Below, piece after piece: positions 1 through 4,352 of a DNA stretch of 5,694 nt. How positions within the stretch are numbered: position 1 is the stretch's first letter; every line of letters begins with the position of its first letter. Both the position numbers and the translations under genes were made by a program. Below the pieces are notes generated by a model. It did not search any database and had not been told where the DNA came from. It worked only from the letters and a program-made list of their open reading frames with translations. This DNA comes from Phycisphaerae bacterium (GTDB lineage: Bacteria > Planctomycetota > Phycisphaerae > Sedimentisphaerales > Anaerohalosphaeraceae): the NCBI GenBank assembly GCA_003567095.1, contig PXAQ01000190.1, positions 1 through 5,694 of the forward strand, read 5' to 3'.

Positions 1-376
1 CATTTCCGATGGCACCAATCAGCATCCCGAAAGGTTGACCCTGCAGCAGGCGGCCGCAGACAACCGCCACCAGGGCGATCCGAAACAGGGATGGCAAGGT
101 CAGCAGAGCGGCAAATCCCTTTAGATCGGCGGTGCTGCCCGCGGCCGGAAAGATTACCGCTCCGGCAATCGTCACACTGACCACACATACCCAGAGGATG
201 TCGATTGCCAGCCCACCCAGCGGCACGGCAAGACCTGCCAGAACAGCCGCCGCCGCGGCTGCCAGAACGATGCCGCCTCGGCTCCAGAACGGCCGAATCG
301 GACTGTTTTCAAGGATGTGCTCGATCTTGCTTTTCACCATCGTCGACGTATCAAAACCCACTACACGCTGGACCAT
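1..376 (-). CDS. FHIPEP-like (FlhA/SctV) export-gate membrane protein, N-terminal part, cut by window edge
   Basis: Seen: the first 125 codons read from an ATG at 376 down to the window edge. Residues 1-30 are polar. A hydrophobic Ala-rich segment lies at about 35-53, a second at about 56-77, then a loop and a third hydrophobic stretch at about 88-110. The pattern VPLGGLAIDIL followed by GFAALLTLPSLFRIAL (ending near residue 102) fits the start of FHIPEP proteins, which have PLPxxLLDxLL followed by FPxLLLxTTLFRLALN. Known: these proteins form the nonameric gate of flagellar or virulence type III export in the inner membrane. Odd: the highly conserved Asn after FRLAL is replaced by Val, and the PLP motif is only partly kept, so the protein is divergent and may not be a standard FlhA. 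The start is chosen because it gives a soluble N-tail as in the family; an AAGG lies 11 bases upstream, which is a weak ribosome site. A TTG 11 codons upstream is an alternative. A weak extended -10 (TGCTACGAT, 427-435, minus strand) lies upstream. The cytoplasmic domain is outside the window. Confidence 0.6.
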   Translation of the reverse strand, partial: MVQRVVGFDTSTMVKSKIEHILENSPIRPFWSRGGIVLAAAAAAVLAGLAVPLGGLAIDILWVCVVSVTIAGAVIFPAAGSTADLKGFAALLTLPSLFRIALVAVVCGRLLQGQPFGMLIGAIGN

Positions 377-465
377 TGTTTTGTCGGCCTTTTCCGGGCG
401 GACGCCCAAAGGCTTTTCGGAGTACTATCGTAGCAAAAAACCAGGCAGCAGGGTAACAATTTTTC

Positions 466-493
466 TTGACAATAGCCGTTAACGCGGTATAAG
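466..493 (+). promoter_or_regulatory. Sigma-70-type promoter of the tRNA-Gly gene
   Basis: A perfect -35 TTGACA (466-471), a 16-base spacer and a -10 TATAAG (488-493) lie just ahead of the tRNA. Initiation would fall near 500, giving a 5' leader of about 16 bases to be removed by RNase P. It is the best promoter match in the window and points away from the FHIPEP-like gene. Confidence 0.75.
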
Positions 494-515
494 TTATGGA
501 CATATCAAGACTTTC

Positions 516-586
516 GCGGGCGTAATTCAGTGGTAGAATGCAAGCTTCCCAAGCTTGATACGCCAGTTCGATTCTGGTCGCCCGCA
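516..586 (+). tRNA. tRNA-Gly, anticodon CCC
   Basis: A full cloverleaf can be folded. The acceptor stem is GCGGGCG (516-522) with CGCCCGC (579-585), discriminator A586. The D arm is ATTC/GAAT (525-528, 536-539) around AGTGGTA. The anticodon arm is CAAGC (541-545) with GCTTG (553-557) around loop TTCCCAA, which places anticodon CCC at 548-550. The T arm has the TTCGATT loop closed by GCCAG/CTGGT. It decodes GGG. At 71 bases it has the usual tRNA-Gly length with a short variable loop. The 3' CCA is not encoded (TTG follows), so CCA-adding enzyme is needed. No GC-rich hairpin with a T-run follows. Confidence 0.96.
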
Positions 587-614
587 TTGATTTTCAGCCT
601 AAAAACAACGATTT

Positions 615-1004
615 TTAAGGTTTTATCCGTTCCATAATTTTTCCAGCGTCATCCCAGCGTTCGTGACAATCCACCTCTGAGTCTACTGTGACCACATTAT
701 CGAATAAAAAGACGTATGAATACCCCAATTCCCGTTCGACAAACAGGGAAAACTGCCAAAGAATTGAAAGCAGGGAGAATAATCTTACCGATGACACACA
801 AAGAAGAGATGAAGGTCCTTAAATAGTGAAACTGCCCACACTGACCATCTTTTCCAATCCCTCTATGGCCTTTTTCTCATTTTCATCCGTGCTGTTCAGC
901 GACACACCCACTTCTTTGCCTCGGATGATATCCCTGACCTCATGTCCCCATACACAATATAAGATGCTTTCCTGCCTTTTTTGTGCTTTTTTTACCTTGA
1001 AATC
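615..1004 (-). pseudogene. Possible decayed reading frame of unknown family with one in-frame stop
   Basis: On the minus strand one frame runs from just after a TGA (1005-1007) to a TAA at 615-617, broken only by a TAA at 819-821. The upstream part (822-1004, 61 codons) has no ATG near its beginning, but its translation is protein-like and charged, for example GHEVRDIIRGKEVGVSLNST and DENEKKAIEGLEKM. The downstream part (615-818) is hydrophobic at first and ends in acidic/basic sequence (HERWDDAGKIMERIKP). No family is recognised. Base composition is much more AT-rich than the neighbouring genes. The two halves may belong to one gene lost by a stop and by loss of its 5' end, or the open frame may be chance. 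The position beside a tRNA would suit a remnant of an integrated element, but no attachment repeat is visible. Confidence 0.25.
716..826 (+). CDS. Possible 36-residue small protein, unrecognised
   Basis: An ATG at 716 opens 36 codons ending at TAG 824-826. The product is basic (7 Lys, 2 Arg) and fairly hydrophilic, with a plausible helix around TAKELKAG and a C-terminal HKEEMKVLK. The upstream AAAAAGA is a poor ribosome site and codon use is AT-rich, unlike the flanking genes. It overlaps the decayed minus-strand frame (615-1004) antisense, and its stop lies within a few bases of that frame's internal stop. At most one of the two is likely to be real coding sequence. There is no family assignment. 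Confidence 0.2.
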   Translation: MNTPIPVRQTGKTAKELKAGRIILPMTHKEEMKVLK

Positions 1005-1064
1005 TCAGCAAATAGACGTTATATTTATTTTGAAAACAACCATTATTAGGCTGAAAGTCAAGGC

Positions 1065-1091
1065 TTGATTTGCTAACTTATTTGCTAAAAT
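1065..1091 (+). promoter_or_regulatory. Probable promoter of mdh-dapF with a 9-base direct repeat
   Basis: A -35-like TTGATT (1065-1070) and a -10-like TAAAAT (1086-1091) are 15 bases apart, slightly short of the optimum. The 9-mer ATTTGCTAA occurs twice, at 1068-1076 and 1080-1088, with a period of 12 bases. It spans the spacer and overlaps both boxes, so a bound regulator would block or remodel polymerase. Initiation would fall near 1098, inside a run of eight T (1095-1102), and would leave a leader of about 168 bases. Confidence 0.4.
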
Positions 1092-1265
1092 GCCTTTTTT
1101 TTGCAGAAAAAAGCCAGTACTTGCAATTTTTCGAATCCCCTTGGGGTCAAACTATTAAAAAGATGTCTATTTCTGATTGAAAAGGGTCTTTTTTATGGCT
1201 TAATTGCGGTTTGCTTGCGCGTTACGCACACAAACAACTTTATTCAGATGTTTTCAGGAGTTTTC
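1092..1265 (+). other. Probable long 5' leader of mdh, no strong structure seen
   Basis: The stretch between the likely promoter and the mdh start is AT-rich and in frame with mdh from a TTG at 1101, but the encoded 55 residues do not resemble any MDH extension. Small elements are present: CCCC-TT-GGGG at 1137-1146 and AAAAG-GGT-CTTTT followed by TT (1180-1194), a weak terminator-like fold. Neither is stable enough to claim attenuation. The mdh ribosome site is at its 3' end. Confidence 0.35.
1256..1260 (+). promoter_or_regulatory. Ribosome binding site that fixes the mdh start
   Basis: AGGAG sits 5 bases before the ATG at 1266. The family's N-terminal beta strand and nucleotide-binding loop begin 5 residues later, so this ATG is preferred over the upstream in-frame TTG at 1101. 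Confidence 0.85.
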
Positions 1266-2198
1266 ATGGCGTTATCAAAAATTACGGTAGTTGGTGCGGG
1301 CAATGTCGGTGCGACGGCGGCGTTTATCGCCTCGGAAAAAGGGCTCGGCGATGTGGTGTTGATTGATATTGTCGAGGGTCTTGCCGAGGGTAAGGTGTTG
1401 GACATGGCCCAGGCCAAGGCGGTGTACCCGGCCGCCGGACGGCTGATCGGCACGCGCGACTGGGCAGCGGCTGCCGGCAGCGATATTGTGATCATCACCA
1501 GCGGGCTGGCGCGAAAGCCGGGGATGAGCCGAGATGATCTGCTGGCCAAAAACGCCCAGATTGTCAAGTCCGTCACCGAGCAGGTCTTGCGCAGCTCGCC
1601 GGAGGCGCGTATTATCGTGGTCAGCAATCCGCTGGATGTGATGACCCATGTGGCCGCCACGATCAGCGGCTTTGATCGACGACGTGTGATGGGTATGGCC
1701 GGCGTGCTGGACGCGGCTCGATTTGCGTGTTTTATCGCCGAGCAGCTTGGCGTCAATGTCGGCGATGTGCAGGGTGTGCTGATGGGCGGCCACGGCGACG
1801 ACATGGTTCCGCTGCCGCGCTATACGACCGTGGCCGGAGTCGCCCTGGGCGAACTGATGGCGGCCGGGACGATTGAGGCGCTTGTCGAGCGGACGCGAAA
1901 CGGCGGCATCGAGATTGTCAACCTGCTGGGCACCAGCGCCTACTACGCCCCGGCCGCCGGCGCGGTCAAGATGGCCGAGGCGATTGTCAACGACACCCGC
2001 CAGGTCATGAGCTGCTGTGTCTATTGCGACGGCGCCTACGGCGTCAACGGCCAATATGTCGGCGTACCGGCCATGCTCGGCGCCGGCGGTGTCGAGAAGA
2101 TCATCGAACTGGAACTAACCGACACCGAACAGGCGATGTTCGACGCCTCGGCCGCTCACGTTCGGGAACTGACGACCAAGGTCGATGCGATGATTTAA
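1266..2198 (+). CDS. mdh: Malate dehydrogenase, LDH-like tetrameric type
   Basis: Known role: cytosolic NAD-dependent interconversion of malate and oxaloacetate in the TCA cycle. Seen in the 310-residue product: Rossmann loop VGAGNVGATAA (9-19); Asp34 at the end of the second strand, which favours NAD over NADP; the mobile substrate loop ARKPGMSRDDL with Arg83 and Arg89; VSNPLDVMTHV (119-129); GMAGVLDAARF with catalytic-pair Asp149 and substrate Arg152; and the GGHGD motif with catalytic His176. The residue that separates the two families (Gln in lactate dehydrogenase, Arg in malate dehydrogenase) is Arg83 here, so malate is the expected substrate. Length is normal for the family (about 310) and no key residue is missing. 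dapF follows after 9 bases, whose ribosome site overlaps the mdh stop, which suggests a shared transcript. Regulation may act through the repeat-bearing promoter at 1065-1091. Confidence 0.95.
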   Translation: MALSKITVVGAGNVGATAAFIASEKGLGDVVLIDIVEGLAEGKVLDMAQAKAVYPAAGRLIGTRDWAAAAGSDIVIITSGLARKPGMSRDDLLAKNAQIVKSVTEQVLRSSPEARIIVVSNPLDVMTHVAATISGFDRRRVMGMAGVLDAARFACFIAEQLGVNVGDVQGVLMGGHGDDMVPLPRYTTVAGVALGELMAAGTIEALVERTRNGGIEIVNLLGTSAYYAPAAGAVKMAEAIVNDTRQVMSCCVYCDGAYGVNGQYVGVPAMLGAGGVEKIIELELTDTEQAMFDASAAHVRELTTKVDAMI

Positions 2199-2207
2199 GG
2201 TGAGCCT

Positions 2208-3083
2208 ATGAAATTTACGAAAATGCACGGCTTGGGCAATGACTATGTCTATGTGGATTGCTTTGCCCAAACGATCGAAAACCCCGCCGAGCTGGCAGTG
2301 CGCATCAGTGACCGGCATGTCGGCGTCGGCTCGGACGGGCTGATCCTGATTGAACCGTCCGAGATGGCTGATGCGCGGATGCGGATGTTCAACGCCGACG
2401 GCTCGGAGTCCGAGATGTGCGGCAACGGCATTCGCTGCGTGGCCAAGTATGTCTATGATCACAACCTGGCCCGCACGGCGTCGGAATTTTCACTGCCGGG
2501 CCAGGAGACGTTTCCGACCTCGCTGCGCATCGAGACCGGCCGCGGCGTGCTGACGGTCGGGCTGGAGCTGGGCGGCGACGATCGCGTCAGCCGGGTCTGT
2601 GTCAATATGGGCCAGCCCATTCTCGAAGCGGCACAGATCCCCGTGGCCGCCGACAGTGAGAAGGTCATCAACATGCCGCTGCCTGTCGATCAACAGGAGT
2701 TATCGATGACCTGCGTTTCGATGGGCAATCCACACGCGGTTTTTTTCTGCGATGATCTCCAGCACATCGACCTGCCCTATGTGGGCCCGATTATCGAGCA
2801 CCACGCGTTATTTCCGCAGCGGACGAATGTGCACTTTGTCAAGGCCGACGGGCCCGGCGAATTGACGGTCAAGACCTGGGAACGCGGCAGCGGCATCACG
2901 CTGGCCTGCGGCACGGGGGCCTGCGCCTGTGCGGTCGCCGGCGTGCTGGTTGGCCGGTGCCAGCGCCTGGTCACCACCCATCTGCCCGGTGGGGATTTAC
3001 AGGTGAACTGGTGCCAGGACGATAATTGCGTCTATATGACCGGTCCGGCTGTCGAGGTCTTTACCGGCTATTGGCCGCACTAA
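2208..3083 (+). CDS. dapF: Diaminopimelate epimerase
   Basis: Known role: cofactor-free, two-base epimerisation of LL- to meso-diaminopimelate, the last step before lysine and a building block of peptidoglycan, in the cytoplasm. Seen in the 291 residues: the N-terminal [15 protein letters not shown] (3-17); the first half-site with MCGNGIRC, catalytic Cys71; GNPHAVFF (173-180); and the second half-site [17 protein letters not shown] with catalytic Cys234. The two pseudo-symmetric domains are both complete. It is somewhat longer than the E. coli enzyme (274), mainly between the two Cys motifs. The start at 2208 has AAGGTGA 4 bases upstream, overlapping the mdh stop. Codon use matches mdh. No other lysine or cell-wall gene follows; a long spacer does. 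Confidence 0.96.
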   Translation: MKFTKMHGLGNDYVYVDCFAQTIENPAELAVRISDRHVGVGSDGLILIEPSEMADARMRMFNADGSESEMCGNGIRCVAKYVYDHNLARTASEFSLPGQETFPTSLRIETGRGVLTVGLELGGDDRVSRVCVNMGQPILEAAQIPVAADSEKVINMPLPVDQQELSMTCVSMGNPHAVFFCDDLQHIDLPYVGPIIEHHALFPQRTNVHFVKADGPGELTVKTWERGSGITLACGTGACACAVAGVLVGRCQRLVTTHLPGGDLQVNWCQDDNCVYMTGPAVEVFTGYWPH

Positions 3084-3262
3084 CAGCGGCGGGGCCCTTT
3101 TCATCTTAGCAAGGTATCGCAGAAAATTATCCCCTTTAGGGTAGAAAAATCCCGCGTGAAAGCCCATAACTGAAGACCGCAACATGACATAGCCGCGCAG
3201 GAACGGAAAAACTCAATCATGATCAGTTTAGAAACACACAGCAATGCGTGCAATGCCCCGCC

Positions 3263-3288
3263 AAAAATAGCGTCTTGCTAATTTTTTT
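3263..3288 (+). terminator. Weak intrinsic-terminator-like hairpin after mdh-dapF
   Basis: TAGC (3268-3271) pairs with GCTA (3277-3280) around GTCTT. An A/A mismatch follows outward, then AAAA/TTTT, and a run of seven T (3282-3288). The stem is short and poor in GC. It lies 180-200 bases beyond dapF, and a second weak stem (GCCGC/GCGGC, 3074-3090) overlaps the dapF stop without a T-run next to it. Confidence 0.3.
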
Positions 3289-3344
3289 AACTTCATACGA
3301 ATAAAGAGGTTAACTGACTTCGATGTATTTTCTTACAGATTAAG

Positions 3345-3373
3345 TTGACTTTTTGAGCTGTTTGTTGTAAGTT
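3345..3373 (+). promoter_or_regulatory. Promoter-like sequence ahead of the structured RNA segment
   Basis: TTGACT (3345-3350) matches the -35 box at five of six positions. A 17-base spacer leads to TAAGTT (3368-3373), a poor -10 with three matches. A 10-base perfect palindrome TAACATGTTA (3392-3401) follows just after the expected initiation point and could be an operator. The match is suggestive only. Confidence 0.35.
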
Positions 3374-3379
3374 AAAGCA

Positions 3380-3640
3380 CGAAAGATTATGTAACATGTT
3401 ATTTGTTTTGCTTGCCGAAGCGTCGTTGGCTGTGGGTCGATCAGTCCTGCGGCTGTTGTATGCGAGGCAAGCAGGAGAGGGTGGTTTAGAAGTCGGCAGG
3501 CCCGACAGACGCTTAGGGTGAAGTCTGTCGGGCCATTGCCGTCTTATCGCGTCTGCGTTGAGTATGCAGGCGCCGCGCCGCAGCATTCTTTCGGTTCGAC
3601 TTGCGACCTGTCCTTCCATTGATAACCTCATACTGCATAC
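3380..3640 (+). ncRNA. Candidate structured RNA (free ncRNA or leader of the downstream lipoprotein gene)
   Basis: From about 3409 to 3640 the spacer turns GC-rich inside AT-rich flanks and contains several long complementary pairs. Domain 1: TGCTTGCC (3409-3416) with GGCAAGCA (3466-3473), enclosing a smaller GGCTG/CAGTC hairpin (3428-3446). Domain 2: the long stem-loop at 3490-3545. Domain 3: GTATGCAG (3562-3569) with CTGCATAC (3633-3640). CTGCG (3553-3557) with CGCAG (3579-3583) would compete or form a pseudoknot with domain 3. A purine-rich single strand (GGAGAGGG, about 3474-3481) separates domains 1 and 2. No convincing coding frame covers it. It does not match my recollection of tmRNA, SRP RNA, RNase P RNA or the common riboswitches; a 6S-like RNA cannot be excluded. 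No T-run follows the stems, so the transcript may run into the gene at 3732. Strand is inferred from the upstream promoter-like boxes. Confidence 0.4.
3490..3545 (+). repeat. Long perfect inverted repeat / stem-loop
   Basis: GGCCCGACAGAC (3499-3510) and GTCTGTCGGGCC (3523-3534) form 12 uninterrupted pairs around the 12-base loop GCTTAGGGTGAA. The stem continues outward with CGGCA/TGCCG (3494-3498, 3537-3541) across a two-base bulge, and then AAG/CTT past a T-T mismatch, giving about 20 pairs. No T-run follows on either strand, so it does not look like an ordinary intrinsic terminator. It is the core of the structured segment. Confidence 0.85.
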
Positions 3641-3657
3641 GGGTAAATAGAGAACAA

Positions 3658-3684
3658 TTGTAGAGTGTTTTCGTACTGTATATC
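3658..3684 (+). promoter_or_regulatory. Weak promoter-like boxes before the lipoprotein gene
   Basis: TTGTAG (3658-3663) and TATATC (3679-3684), 15 bases apart, lie about 48 bases before the ATG at 3732. The -10 has four of six matches and the spacer is short. If it is used, the structured RNA segment would be a separate transcript; if not, it would be the leader of this operon. Confidence 0.25.
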
Positions 3685-3731
3685 AGTCAAAAACAACTAT
3701 TAATTATTGAGATGATTGAAAGGAACATGTG

Positions 3732-4337
3732 ATGAATGCGATATTTAAAATCTGTTTTTCTGTTTTTATGGTTCTGTTGTTGATTGCCGGCTGTGAGCAA
3801 AGTGGGACGACAACAGACGCCCGGGAGCGTCCCGAGGCGCCGGCCTTTAGCCTGACCGATCATACCGGCCAGAGGCATGACCTTGCCGACTACCGGGGCG
3901 AGATTGTCGTGCTGGAATGGGTCAATCCCGAGTGCCCGTTTGTCGTGCGGCACTATGAGGCCGAGACGATGAACGACCTGGCCAAGGCCTACGCCGAGCA
4001 GGATGTGGTATGGCTGGCGATTAACACCACCAGTCACTTCAATCAAGAAATGAATACGGCGTTTGTCGAAGAATTCAATTTGCCGTATCCGGTTCTCGAC
4101 GACAGCGACGGGACGGTCGGCCGGCTGTACGGGGCCCAGACCACGCCGCAGATGGTCATCGTCGACCCGGACGGACGCATTGCCTACAACGGCGCGATCG
4201 ATGACAATCCGGTCGGCAACAAGCCCGAGACGGTCAATTATGTTCAGATGGCCCTGGACGAGCTGCTTGCCGGCCGCGACGTGACAACGCCGGAAACCCG
4301 ACCCTACGGCTGTTCGGTCAAATACCCCGATCTGTAA
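3732..4337 (+). CDS. Peroxiredoxin-like / thioredoxin-fold lipoprotein (PRX-like 1 type)
   Basis: Seen: 201 residues beginning with a lipoprotein signal (hydrophobic 9-19, lipobox LIAGC, lipidated Cys21), so the mature protein should be anchored on the outer face of a membrane. A thioredoxin/AhpC-TSA fold follows: PAFSLTDHTGQ (37-47); the active-site region EWVNPECPFVVRHY (62-75) with Cys68; DSDGTVGRLYGA; TTPQ with the cis-Pro139; then DPDGRIAYNGAIDDN (145-159). A second conserved cysteine is near the end (GCSVKY, Cys194). Known: the CPF pattern with a C-terminal GCS(I/V)K motif marks the peroxiredoxin-like 1 group, whose substrates are poorly defined. A single active-site Cys is seen instead of CxxC, so simple disulfide exchange like thioredoxin is less likely; Cys68 and Cys194 may form the redox pair. 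Start: AAAGGA lies 7 bases before ATG 3732; a GTG at 3729 is too close. The next gene follows after 15 bases. Confidence 0.82.
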   Translation: MNAIFKICFSVFMVLLLIAGCEQSGTTTDARERPEAPAFSLTDHTGQRHDLADYRGEIVVLEWVNPECPFVVRHYEAETMNDLAKAYAEQDVVWLAINTTSHFNQEMNTAFVEEFNLPYPVLDDSDGTVGRLYGAQTTPQMVIVDPDGRIAYNGAIDDNPVGNKPETVNYVQMALDELLAGRDVTTPETRPYGCSVKYPDL

Positions 4338-4339
4338 GC

Positions 4340-4345
4340 AGAAGG
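4340..4345 (+). promoter_or_regulatory. Ribosome binding site favouring the TTG start of the glycosyltransferase
   Basis: AGAAGG is 7 bases before the TTG at 4353 but 16 bases before the in-frame ATG at 4362, which is too far. Spacing therefore supports TTG, although the extra three residues carry no recognisable motif. Confidence 0.55.
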
Positions 4346-4352
4346 CCCTGCG

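Noticed and set aside
132..482. 116-codon plus-strand ORF
   Set aside because: It is antisense to the FHIPEP-like gene, whose hydrophobic pattern is far more protein-like.
351..587. 78-codon minus-strand ORF
   Set aside because: It runs antisense through the whole tRNA-Gly gene and its promoter and overlaps the FHIPEP-like start in another frame.
600..617. TAAAAA/TTTTTA hairpin as terminator of the tRNA
   Set aside because: The stem is made only of A-T pairs and is not followed by a clean T-run, so it is unlikely to stop transcription.
826..1068. 80-codon plus-strand ORF with GTG start
   Set aside because: Composition is Ser/Phe/Thr-rich in the manner of an antisense shadow; the opposite strand reads more like protein, and there is no ribosome site.
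1129..1148. TTCGAATCCCC resembling a tRNA T-arm in the mdh leader
   Set aside because: No acceptor, D or anticodon arm can be built around it.
1101..1265. In-frame N-terminal extension of malate dehydrogenase from TTG 1101
   Set aside because: The extra 55 residues resemble no MDH, there is no ribosome site at 1101, and AGGAG at 1256-1260 with ATG 1266 gives the family's normal N-terminus.
1275..2054. 259-codon minus-strand ORF antisense to mdh
   Set aside because: His/Arg/Gly-rich shadow caused by the high third-position GC of mdh; mdh itself has all its catalytic motifs.
3293..3631. 112-codon minus-strand ORF across the structured spacer
   Set aside because: No recognisable motif, an irregular residue mix, and it runs through the strong inverted repeats and the AT-rich flank without any codon bias.
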